From Pseudonocardia thermophila (GTDB lineage: Bacteria; Actinomycetota; Actinomycetes; Mycobacteriales; Pseudonocardiaceae), in assembly GCF_900142365.1 (NCBI RefSeq), contig NZ_FRAP01000002.1, positions 186,001-250,000 of the forward strand: DNA of 64,000 nucleotides, read 5' to 3'. Position numbers and translations under genes: made by a program. The notes beneath the pieces were generated by a model. The model was not told the origin of the DNA. It ran no database searches and was given only the letters and a program-made list of their open reading frames with translations. Shown here one piece after another: positions 28,344 through 35,604 of this stretch (the stretch's first letter is position 1; each line of letters opens with the position of its first letter).

Positions 28344-28374
28344 ACCGTAGCCCTTCGAGCGCGCTCGAAGGCAA
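28344..28374 (-). promoter_or_regulatory. MerR-type promoter: 19-bp spacer with 20-bp palindrome
   Basis: On the minus strand TTGCCT (28369-28374) and TACGGT (28344-28349) are separated by 19 bp. The perfect palindrome CCTTCGAGCGCGCTCGAAGG (28352-28371) lies across the spacer. Over-long spacers with a central dyad are the hallmark of MerR-regulated promoters, which the regulator untwists. Confidence 0.7.
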
Positions 28375-28390
28375 CCCGGAGAAGCCCCGG

Positions 28391-29581
28391 TCAGGCCAGC
28401 AGCCGGGCCTGCATCGGTGGCGGGAAGCGCACCGAGTAGCGCACGTCGCCGAACATGGTCTCCAGCTCGTGCGCGGCCTGCTCGATCGCCGTGCGGTGCT
28501 CGGCGCCGACGTTCGTCTCGTCGAGCAGCTCGACGCGGATCGTCCCGTCCTTGCGCTGCGCCCAGCCACCCACGATCCGCCCGTCCACCCACACGGTCGG
28601 GCCGCCGTTGCCGTTGCGGTCGAACAGGTGCGGCACGAGCGCGTCGTCGAGGTGGAAGGCGCGTTGCTTCCAGCCCATCGTGGCCGGGTCCAGCGCGGGC
28701 AGCAGCACTGCCGACGGCCCCGGGTCGGGTACGTCGGCGAGATCGTCGGGCAGCACGTAGCCGGGTTCAGGGCCGTCGATCTCGACCTCGACGGCGCCGA
28801 CGTCCGCCAGCGCGCGCTTCGTGGTGGTGGCCGTCCACTTCGCCCACCAGGCCAGGTCGGAGCGGGTGGCCGGGCCGAACGCGGCCAGGTAGCGGCGGGC
28901 CAGCTCGGCCGCCGCCTCGCGCGGCTCCCACGGTTCGCCGAGCCCGCCGGGCAGCCACTTCTCCGCGGCGGCCCACCGGTACTGGCCGTTGATCCACGTG
29001 CCGGTCGGACGGGCCCGCAGCACCCGCCCCGCGAACCCGAGCACCAGCAGCAGCCGGGTGTGCGCGGGCACCTCGGTGGCCTGGCGGCCGGCGCCGATCA
29101 CCAGGCGCAGCCCGGCGATGTCGGGCAGCCGCAGCCCGACCTCGCGCGCGGTGAGCGGCTCGTCGGCCAGCACGTCCAGCACGTCGTCGGCGGCCCGGGC
29201 GAACCATGCCCTCGGATCGGCGATCCCCGCCGCGGCCAGCGCTTCGTCGAGGATCCGCTCCTGCTGACGGAGCACGTCGAGGGTGGCGGCGTGGTGGGCC
29301 ACGCCCGCGGTGTCGCGGTCGAACACCCACAGCGTGCGGCGCATCGCGTGGTGGCGCACCAGCGTGCGGTCCTCGTAGAGGGCCGCCTCGACCGGTTCCA
29401 GCGCCGGCTGCGGCATCCGCGCAGCGGCCGAGAGGTAGACGCTGACCGGGTCGGTCGAGTGCAGGCCCACCACCGCCCGGGTGATCGCGACGGGATCGGT
29501 GGTGCGCAGCTGCGGGGTGAGCAGGTGCCGGGTGACGAGGCGGGCCCGCCGCTGGGTGTCGTCGATGGTGCGCGCGCTCAC
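28391..29581 (-). CDS. Winged-helix DNA-binding protein (HTH_42, YcaQ/AlkX-like)
   Basis: A 396-aa protein of the winged-helix family that includes the interstrand-crosslink glycosylase YcaQ/AlkZ. It begins with TRHLLTPQLRTTDPVAITRA and VVGLHSTDPVSVYLSAAAR, then RTLVRHHAMRRTLWVF. The central ATRSDLAWWAKWT and C-terminal NGNGGPTVWVDGRIVGGW and TIRVELLDE segments are conserved in the family. DNA-glycosylase activity is not established for this branch. The GTG start at 29581 is divergent from the carboxymuconolactone decarboxylase gene. Confidence 0.78.
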   Translation of the reverse strand: MSARTIDDTQRRARLVTRHLLTPQLRTTDPVAITRAVVGLHSTDPVSVYLSAAARMPQPALEPVEAALYEDRTLVRHHAMRRTLWVFDRDTAGVAHHAATLDVLRQQERILDEALAAAGIADPRAWFARAADDVLDVLADEPLTAREVGLRLPDIAGLRLVIGAGRQATEVPAHTRLLLVLGFAGRVLRARPTGTWINGQYRWAAAEKWLPGGLGEPWEPREAAAELARRYLAAFGPATRSDLAWWAKWTATTTKRALADVGAVEVEIDGPEPGYVLPDDLADVPDPGPSAVLLPALDPATMGWKQRAFHLDDALVPHLFDRNGNGGPTVWVDGRIVGGWAQRKDGTIRVELLDETNVGAEHRTAIEQAAHELETMFGDVRYSVRFPPPMQARLLA

Positions 29582-29591
29582 ACATCGAGCC

Positions 29592-29618
29592 TGTCACGGA
29601 CCGCGGCGCGGTCCCGTC
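29592..29618 (+). promoter_or_regulatory. ECF41-type promoter before the CMD gene
   Basis: TGTCACG (29592-29598), 16 bp, then CGTC (29615-29618). The published ECF41 target consensus is TGTCACA-16 bp-CGTC, and ECF41 sigma factors drive adjacent COE genes; here the next gene is a carboxymuconolactone decarboxylase and its ECF41 sigma follows. Confidence 0.75.
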
Positions 29619-29648
29619 CCAGGGGCAGGACCGACGAAGGAGGTACCC

Positions 29649-30215
29649 ATGCCCCGCATCCCCGCCGTCCCCGACGCCGAGGCCGGCGTGTTCGGCCGGC
29701 TCGTCTACCGGTTCGCCCGCCGCCGGTTCGGCGCCGTGCCCGAGCCGTTCGCGGTGGCCCGGCATCACCGGAAGGTGTTCTGGGCGTCCGCCGTGGCCGA
29801 GCTGGCCTACGAGCGGGCGTGCACCGCGCTGCCGAAGCGGGTGCGCGAGCTGGCCGTCTACCGCACCGCCACCGTGGTGGGCTGTTCGTGGTGCGTCGAC
29901 TTCGGGACCATGCTGCAGCGCCTCGACGGGCTCGACGTGGAGCGACTGCAGCACATCGACGAGTACGCCACGCACCCCCTGTTCGACGCGCAGGAGCGGC
30001 TGGCGATCGCCTACGCCGACGCGATGACCGCGCAGCCGATGACCGTAACCGACGAGCAGGTCGCCGAGCTGGAGGCGGCGTTCGGCCGGGCCGGCCTGGT
30101 GGAGCTGACCACGCAGATCGCGCTGGAGAACATGCGGGCCCGGTCCAACCACGCGCTCGGCATCACCGACCAGGGCTTCGACGCGGCCTGCCGGGTGCGA
30201 GCTTCGCGGGGTTGA
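29649..30215 (+). CDS. Carboxymuconolactone decarboxylase-family protein (ECF41 partner)
   Basis: A 188-aa AhpD/CMD-fold protein. ATVVGCSWCVDFG contains the redox CxxC, and ALPKRVRELAVYRTA and RARSNHALGITDQGFD are family segments. CMD genes are one of the three COE classes linked to ECF41 sigma factors. The physiological role is unknown but may be peroxide or thiol chemistry. AAGGAGG precedes the ATG. Its 3' end overlaps the convergent sigma gene by 53 bp. Confidence 0.88.
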   Translation: MPRIPAVPDAEAGVFGRLVYRFARRRFGAVPEPFAVARHHRKVFWASAVAELAYERACTALPKRVRELAVYRTATVVGCSWCVDFGTMLQRLDGLDVERLQHIDEYATHPLFDAQERLAIAYADAMTAQPMTVTDEQVAELEAAFGRAGLVELTTQIALENMRARSNHALGITDQGFDAACRVRASRG

Positions 30216-31065
30216 CCACCTGGTAGATGCCCGCGATCCGGCCCTCGCTGACGGCGACGGTCACCACCCCGGCCGGCAGGTCCCCGTCGGCCGGGGCGGC
30301 CAGGCCGAGGTCGCCGTTGACCAGCACCGGTGTCCAGCCCGTCGCCAGCGCCGGCCCGTACGCCTCGAGCAGCCCCAGCAGCAGCCGGGTGATCTTGTCG
30401 GCGCCCACGACCGGGCGGCGGGCCGCCTTCGCCGCGCCGCCGCTGTCGGCCACGTAGACCGCGTCCGGGTGCAGCAGCTCCACCAGCGCGGCCTGGTCGC
30501 CGCGGGCGAGCGCCGCGGCGAACGCATCGAGCACGGCGGCCTGCTCCGCCGCGTCGGCCGGCGGTGGGGGCGCGGCGTCGGCGACGATGCGCCGGGCCCG
30601 CGCGGCGTACTGGCGGGCCGTCGCCTCCGGGCAGCCGAGCACCTCGGCGATGGCGGCGTAGGGCAGGTCGAGCGCCTCGTGCAGCACGAGCGCGACCCGC
30701 TGCGGCGGGGTCAGCCGCTCCAGCACGAGCATCGCCGCCATCCGCACGCCCTCGTCCTGGACGACGGCGGCGAGCGGATCGTCGGGGCCGGTGGTGACCA
30801 GCGGCTCCGGCAGCCACGGACCGACGTAGCGCTCCCGGTGGGCCGCCGCCGAGCGCAGCCGGTCCAGGCACAGCCGCGCCACCGCCGTGGTGAGGAAGGC
30901 CCGCAGATCGCGCACCCGGGCGCGCTCCGCGTCCGACATGCCCGACCAGCGCAGCCACGCGTCCTGCACGGCGTCCTCGGCGTCGGCGATGCTGCCGGTG
31001 ACGCGGTAGCCGACCCGCAGCAGGTGCCCGCGCAGGGCCTCGAACTCCTCGGCGTCGGCGGGCAC
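30163..31065 (-). CDS. ECF41 RNA polymerase sigma factor (SigJ-like)
   Basis: A 300-aa sigma factor. Region 2: LRVGYRVTGSIADAEDAVQD and AWLRW; WLPEP in the linker, as in ECF41; region 4: LTPPQRVALVLHEALDLPYA and AIAEVLGCPEATARQYAARA. A SnoaL-like C-terminal domain of about 110 residues acts in the family as a built-in regulator replacing an anti-sigma factor. Its usual DGGGK is altered to DSGGA and NPDKL to NPAKL. The GTG at 31065 lies six bases after TACGCT. Confidence 0.9.
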   Translation of the reverse strand: MPADAEEFEALRGHLLRVGYRVTGSIADAEDAVQDAWLRWSGMSDAERARVRDLRAFLTTAVARLCLDRLRSAAAHRERYVGPWLPEPLVTTGPDDPLAAVVQDEGVRMAAMLVLERLTPPQRVALVLHEALDLPYAAIAEVLGCPEATARQYAARARRIVADAAPPPPADAAEQAAVLDAFAAALARGDQAALVELLHPDAVYVADSGGAAKAARRPVVGADKITRLLLGLLEAYGPALATGWTPVLVNGDLGLAAPADGDLPAGVVTVAVSEGRIAGIYQVVNPAKLAPGRPRRSPGR

Positions 31066-31071
31066 GGGATC

Positions 31072-31077
31072 AGCGTA
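31072..31077 (-). promoter_or_regulatory. -10 box TACGCT of the ECF41 gene
   Basis: TACGCT on the minus strand is six bases from the GTG at 31065, so the sigma-factor mRNA is probably leaderless. Confidence 0.45.
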
Positions 31078-31190
31078 GGTGCGCAGGGCCGAACCGGTCG
31101 GGCGACCTCGGCCGAACGGCCGATGTCGCCGGGTCCAGATCCGTACCGCGGGCCGAGGCGGCGAGCCGCCGTACGGAGCACAGTGGACGC

Positions 31191-31409
31191 ATGACGATCT
31201 CGGACCTGCTCACGGTCATCGGTGCGACGGCGGGTGTGGCTGTGCTCGTCGTGATGGCCGCCGTCCCGCTCCTCTTGGCCCTGCCGCTGCCGGGTGACCG
31301 GCGCGCCGCCGGGGAGACGGCCGCGGCCGACCGGTCGCCCGCCCTCCACCTGCTCATCCCGGCCCAGCGCACCGCCGCCGAGGGGGTGGCCCCGCGGCCG
31401 GTCGCCTGA
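31191..31409 (+). CDS. Small single-helix membrane protein
   Basis: A 72-aa reading frame with one clear membrane helix (VIGATAGVAVLVVMAAVPLL) followed by a short polar tail. GGAG stands about 12 bases before the ATG. Together with the next small gene it lies between the ECF41 gene and dnaG. No family is recognised. Confidence 0.45.
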   Translation: MTISDLLTVIGATAGVAVLVVMAAVPLLLALPLPGDRRAAGETAAADRSPALHLLIPAQRTAAEGVAPRPVA

Positions 31410-31420
31410 GAGGCTTTCAG

Positions 31421-31630
31421 GTGAGCGGAGGCACTGTGGACGGTATGACCGATCCAGCCATCCTCGAGACGGTCTACGCGCTGCTCGCCGGCTCGGGTGT
31501 CGCTGTGGCCGTCGTCCTGCTGCTGCTGGGGGTGCGCAGGCTCGTGCAGCGGCGCCCGGCCGGCCGCGCGCTCGAGCAGTCCGCCCCGGAGGCCTCCGGC
31601 GCGGTCGAGGACGCCGCGCTGCACCGCTGA
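31421..31630 (+). CDS. Small single-helix membrane protein
   Basis: A 69-aa reading frame with one membrane helix (ALLAGSGVAVAVVLLLLGV) and a basic stop-transfer segment (RRLVQRR). Starts at GTG 31421, GTG 31436 and ATG 31445 are all possible; GGAGG at 31426-31430 argues for one of the later two. Function is unknown. Its stop is 48 bp before dnaG. Confidence 0.45.
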   Translation: MSGGTVDGMTDPAILETVYALLAGSGVAVAVVLLLLGVRRLVQRRPAGRALEQSAPEASGAVEDAALHR

Positions 31631-31665
31631 CGCGGCCGGTCCCGAGCCGCGTCGGGCCTGCGTTC

Positions 31666-31671
31666 TATGCT
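31666..31671 (+). promoter_or_regulatory. -10 box TATGCT of dnaG
   Basis: TATGCT is followed by seven bases and the dnaG GTG at 31679, implying a leaderless transcript. This also argues against the upstream ATG at 31667, which lies inside the box. Confidence 0.5.
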
Positions 31672-31678
31672 CCACCTC

Positions 31679-33529
31679 GTGGCCGGCCGGATCCGCGAGA
31701 GCGACATCGCCGAGGTCCGTGAACGCACCCGCATCGATGAGGTGATCGGCGAGTACGTGGCCCTCCGGCCGGCGGGTGCCGGCTCGCTGAAGGGCCTCTG
31801 CCCGTTCCACGACGAGAAGACGCCGTCGTTCAACGTGCGCCCCGCTCGCGGCGTGTTCCACTGCTTCGGCTGCGGCGCAGGCGGCGACGCGGTGGCGTTT
31901 CTGATGCGCATCGAGTCGATCGGGTTCGTCGAGGCGGTGGAGCGGCTGGCCGACCGCATCGGCTACCAGCTCACCTACGAGGGCGGCGGCATGTCCGTCC
32001 GCCGCGACCGGGGCACCCGCTCGCGGCTGCTGGAGGCCAACAAGGCGGCGGCGGAGTTCTACGCCGCGCAGCTGCGCACTCCCGAGGCCGCGCCCGCGAT
32101 GGCGTTCCTGACCGCGCGCGGGTTCGACGCGGCCGCCGCGGTGAAGTTCGGCTGCGGCTACGCCCCGGCCGGCTGGGAGGCGCTCACCAACCACCTGCTC
32201 GGCAAGGGCTTCACGTTCGAGGAGCTGGAGAAGGCGGGCCTGTCGCAGATGGGCCAGCGCGGCCCGCGGGACCGCTTCCACCGGCGCCTGGTGTGGCCGA
32301 TCCGCGATCTCGGCGGCGACGTCGTCGGGTTCGGTGCGCGGCGGTTGTTCGACGACGACCGCATCGAGGCCAAGTACCTCAACACCCCCGAGACCCCGGT
32401 CTACAAGAAGACCCAGGTGCTGTTCGGGCTCGACCTGGCCAAGCGGGAGATCGCCAAGCGGCGCCAGGTCGTGGTCGTCGAGGGCTACACCGACGTCATG
32501 GCGATGCACATGGCCGGCGTGCCGACCGCGGTCGCCGCGTGCGGCACGGCGTTCGGCGCCGACCACGTCGCGGTCATCCGCAGGCTCATCGGCGACGACT
32601 CGTTCGATCTCGGCGAGGTCATCTTCACCTTCGACGGCGACGCGGCCGGGCAGGCCGCCGCGCTGAAGGCGTTCGAGGGCGACCAGGCCTTCGCCGCGCA
32701 GACGTTCGTGGCGATCGCGCCGGACGGGCAGGACCCGTGCGAGCTGCGGATGTCCGCGGGCGACACGGCGCTGCGCGACCTGGTGGCGCGCCGCCAGCCG
32801 CTGTTCGAGTTCGCGATCCGCACGATGCTGCGCGACTACGATCTCGACACCGCCGAGGGCAAGGTGGCCGCGCTGAAGCGCACCGTGCCCGTCGTCGCCA
32901 AGATCCGCCGGGAGGAGCTGCGCGACGAGTACGCGCGCCGGCTCGCGGGCTGGGTCGCCTGGGACGACATCGCGATGGTCGTGGAGCGGGTCCGCCAGGA
33001 GGCGGGCGGTGGCCGCGTCGTCACCCGCCGGCGGGCCGCGGCGCCCGTCCCGGCCCGCGACGATCCGCGGCTGCACCTGCAGCGGGAGGCGCTCAAGGCC
33101 GCCCTGCAGATCCCCGCGATCGCCGGCCCCGAGTTCGACGAGCTGCCCGAGCAGGCGTTCACCCACGCCGCGTACGCCGGGGTGCACGCCGCGATCCTCG
33201 CTGCGGGTGGGGCGGCGTCGGCGCGCGACGGGCAGCAGTGGATCGACGACGTCTCCGGCTGCTGCACCGACGGCCTGCGCCCGCTGGTGATCGAGCTGGC
33301 CGTGGAGCCGCTGGAGCTGCCGAAGAAGAACCCGGACGAGGCCCGCTACGTGTCCAGCGTGATCTGCCGGGTGCGGCTCGGGCTGGTCGAGCGGCAGATC
33401 GCGGAGATCAAGTCCCGGCTGCAGCGCACCAACCCGGTCGAGGAGGCCGACGCGTACTTCGAGATGTTCGGTGATCTCGTGCCGCTGGAGCAGTACGCGA
33501 TCACGCTGCGGGAGCAGGCGGCCCGGTGA
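31679..33529 (+). CDS. dnaG: DNA primase DnaG
   Basis: A 616-aa primase that makes RNA primers at the replication fork. The N-terminal zinc finger has GLCPFHDEKTPSFNVRP and VFHCFGCGAGGDAVAF. The RNA polymerase/TOPRIM core includes RFHRRLVWPIRD, VVVVEGYTDVMAMHMAGVPT and FTFDGDAAGQAAALKAF. The C-terminal helicase-binding domain covers about 440-616. The GTG at 31679 is preferred because the actinobacterial protein begins MxGRIxxxDIA; the ATG at 31667 adds four unconserved residues. Confidence 0.96.
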   Translation: MAGRIRESDIAEVRERTRIDEVIGEYVALRPAGAGSLKGLCPFHDEKTPSFNVRPARGVFHCFGCGAGGDAVAFLMRIESIGFVEAVERLADRIGYQLTYEGGGMSVRRDRGTRSRLLEANKAAAEFYAAQLRTPEAAPAMAFLTARGFDAAAAVKFGCGYAPAGWEALTNHLLGKGFTFEELEKAGLSQMGQRGPRDRFHRRLVWPIRDLGGDVVGFGARRLFDDDRIEAKYLNTPETPVYKKTQVLFGLDLAKREIAKRRQVVVVEGYTDVMAMHMAGVPTAVAACGTAFGADHVAVIRRLIGDDSFDLGEVIFTFDGDAAGQAAALKAFEGDQAFAAQTFVAIAPDGQDPCELRMSAGDTALRDLVARRQPLFEFAIRTMLRDYDLDTAEGKVAALKRTVPVVAKIRREELRDEYARRLAGWVAWDDIAMVVERVRQEAGGGRVVTRRRAAAPVPARDDPRLHLQREALKAALQIPAIAGPEFDELPEQAFTHAAYAGVHAAILAAGGAASARDGQQWIDDVSGCCTDGLRPLVIELAVEPLELPKKNPDEARYVSSVICRVRLGLVERQIAEIKSRLQRTNPVEEADAYFEMFGDLVPLEQYAITLREQAAR

Positions 33530-34044
33530 ACCGCCTGCTGCGGCGGCTCCTGGGCCGCGAACCCGCCCCGGACGGATCGATCGGGGCGCTGGAGCCCGAC
33601 GAGCACGTCCTCGCCTGGGCGGCGATCGTGGGCGGTGGGCACCTGGTCACCACCTCGCACGGCATCTGGTTCCCCGACCCCGACGAGCCCCGGCGAGTGG
33701 GCTGGCACCTGGTCTCGAAGGCGACCTGGCAGGGCGGCGCGCTGGTGCTCGTCGAGGCGGTGGAGGAGGACACGCTGGACGGCGTGGTGCTGCTCGCGGA
33801 CCGGCCGCCGCGCCGGTTCGGCCTGGGCGAGCCGGGGAAGGTGCCGCAGGTCGTGCACGAGCGGGTCACCGGGTCGATCAGGTCGCGGCACCACCGTGAT
33901 CTGCCCGGCGGGGGCGCGTGGTTCGTGCAGCGCAAGGTGGCGGGCCGCGGGAAGTACGTGCTGCAGGTGCGCCCCGACCCGGGCACCGACCGGGAGCTCG
34001 TGCGACGGTTGGCCGCCGAGGTGGGCAGGCAGCTTCCCTCCTAA
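33526..34044 (+). CDS. Conserved actinobacterial protein next to dnaG
   Basis: A 172-aa soluble protein overlapping the dnaG stop by four bases. It is probably beta-rich, with paired segments such as VLAWAAIVGGGHLVTTSHGI and ALVLVEAVEEDTLDGVVLLA, and ends with a short basic helix. It has no known catalytic motif. The coupling suggests expression with primase, not necessarily a replication role. Confidence 0.65.
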   Translation: MNRLLRRLLGREPAPDGSIGALEPDEHVLAWAAIVGGGHLVTTSHGIWFPDPDEPRRVGWHLVSKATWQGGALVLVEAVEEDTLDGVVLLADRPPRRFGLGEPGKVPQVVHERVTGSIRSRHHRDLPGGGAWFVQRKVAGRGKYVLQVRPDPGTDRELVRRLAAEVGRQLPS

Positions 34045-34063
34045 ACCGTACGTGCGTACGGTT
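34044..34063. promoter_or_regulatory. TetR-like operator directly before tam
   Basis: AACCGTACG (34044-34052) and CGTACGGTT (34055-34063) are perfect 9-bp arms with a 2-bp centre, the shape of a TetR-family operator. It touches the TAA of the previous gene and ends one base before the tam ATG. The cognate regulator is not adjacent. Confidence 0.6.
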
Positions 34064-34837
34064 ATGCGGGTGGTCGCCACCTGGGATCCCGCCGCGTACC
34101 TGACGTTCGACGATCACCGCTCCCGGCCGTTCTACGACCTGATCGCGCGCATCGGAGCGCAGATGCCGCGCCGGGTCGTCGACCTGGGCTGCGGCCCGGG
34201 GCACCTGACGCCGGTGCTGGCCCGGCGCTGGCCCGACGCGGAGATCGTGGCGCTGGACGCGTCCCCGGAGATGGTCGCCGCTGCTCGGGAGCGCGGGATC
34301 GCCGCGGAGCTCGCCGACGCCGCCGACTGGGAGCCCGGCCCGGCCGACGACGTGGTCGTCACGAACGCGGTGCTGCAGTGGGTGCCGCAGCACCGCGAGC
34401 TGCTGCCGCGCTGGATCGCTGCGCTGCCCGCCGGCGGCTGGTTCGCGATGCAGGTGCCCGGCAACTTCGCCGCACCCTCGCACGCGCTGGTCCGAGAGCT
34501 GGCCGCCGAGCCGCGCTGGGCGGGCCGGGTCACGCTGCGCGGTACCGAGGCAGTCGCCGAACCCACCGAGTACGCGGAGCTCATCGCGGGCGCCGGAGCC
34601 AGGGCCGACGTCTGGGAGACCACCTACCTCCAGCGGCTCACCGGGTCCGATCCGGTGCTGCGCTGGATCGAGGGCACCGCGCTGCGGCCGGTCCGCGACG
34701 CGCTCGACGAGGACGCCTACGCCGCGTTCACCGCCGAGCTGGCGCCCCGGCTGCGGGCGGCGTACCCGCCGCGGCCCGACGGCAGCACGTGGTTCCCGTT
34801 CCGGCGGATCTTCGCCGTGGCGCATCGCCTGGACTGA
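34064..34837 (+). CDS. tam: Trans-aconitate 2-methyltransferase
   Basis: A 257-aa class I SAM methyltransferase. The start WDPAAYLTFDDHRSRPFYDL is the characteristic Tam N-terminus, motif I is VVDLGCGPGHLT, and ALDASPEMVAAAR binds the SAM ribose. WFAMQVPGNFAAPSH and the C-terminal STWFPFRRIFAVA are family marks. It methylates trans-aconitate, an aconitase inhibitor formed spontaneously. The ATG follows a near-perfect palindrome, so expression is probably repressor-controlled. Confidence 0.9.
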   Translation: MRVVATWDPAAYLTFDDHRSRPFYDLIARIGAQMPRRVVDLGCGPGHLTPVLARRWPDAEIVALDASPEMVAAARERGIAAELADAADWEPGPADDVVVTNAVLQWVPQHRELLPRWIAALPAGGWFAMQVPGNFAAPSHALVRELAAEPRWAGRVTLRGTEAVAEPTEYAELIAGAGARADVWETTYLQRLTGSDPVLRWIEGTALRPVRDALDEDAYAAFTAELAPRLRAAYPPRPDGSTWFPFRRIFAVAHRLD

Positions 34838-34847
34838 TCGCGACGCC

Positions 34848-35434
34848 TCAGCCGCGTCGGTCGTAGTGCGCGATCACCAGACCGGACGGGGTCGCGACGC
34901 TGCGGACGAGGGCGAACCGGGTGAGCGGGGCCGGGCCCTCGAACAGCCGTGCCCCGCACCCGAGCGTGATCGGGTGGATCACCAGCACGAGGTGATCGAC
35001 CAGCCCGGCCGCGTGCAGGCTGCGCACCAGCGCCGCACTGCCGACGACCGCCAGCGGCGTGTCGCCCTGCTCCTTCAGCCTCCCGACCGCGTCGGCGGCA
35101 TCCCCGGCAGCAGCACGGAGTTCGCCCAGGCGTCGACATCGGTGAGCGTCCTCGATGCGACGTACTTGGTCGCGGCGTTCATGTGCGCGGTGAAGGGGTT
35201 GCCGTCCTCGGCGCGGCTCCAGACCTCGACGAAGTCCTCCCAGGTCCGGCGGCCGAACAGCATGTCGCCGCCGCGGGCCATGCCGCGCCCCATCTCCGCT
35301 GTGAGCACCTCGTCCTGGTGCCAGCCGCCCCATCCACCGTGCGGGAAGCCGCCGCGGGTGTCCTCGTCGGGCCGGCCGACGCCCTGCACGACGCCGTCGA
35401 GCGTGACGTTCATGGTGACGGTGAGCGGGCGCAT
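34848..35434 (-). pseudogene. RibD_C/DHFR-like reductase, broken by a frameshift
   Basis: The frame from 35434 gives the family start (TVTMNVTLDGVVQGVGRP; MLFGRRTWEDFVEVW) and stops soon after NSVLLPG. The rest of the domain (LAVVGSAALVRSLHAAGLVD; VIHPITLGCGARLFEG) is in another frame ending at 34848. Adding one G to the G-run at 35092-35096 would join them into a protein of about 195 aa. The intact relative at 46753-47298 shows the expected layout. It is either a recent mutation or a homopolymer error. Confidence 0.8.
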
Positions 35435-35541
35435 GTGTGCTCCTCCGGCTCGTGGGCCGCCCCGGTGGCGGCCCGTTCACCCCTGGTACGAACGGGGGCA
35501 GCGCGGATCGACGGTCGGTGCCGGAGACCTCGCCACCCGGG

Positions 35542-35547
35542 TAGGTT
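35542..35547 (+). promoter_or_regulatory. -10 box TAGGTT of the fused regulator gene
   Basis: TAGGTT would start transcription near 35554, giving a leader of about 50 nt before the ATG at 35605, which has GGAGAGGCGAGC ahead of it. The rest of 35435-35604 holds nothing further I can identify. Confidence 0.35.
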
Positions 35548-35604
35548 CGGCCCCGGTGCCGGCGTGGCCACCGGACCGCGTACCCCGCCACTGGAGAGGC
35601 GAGC

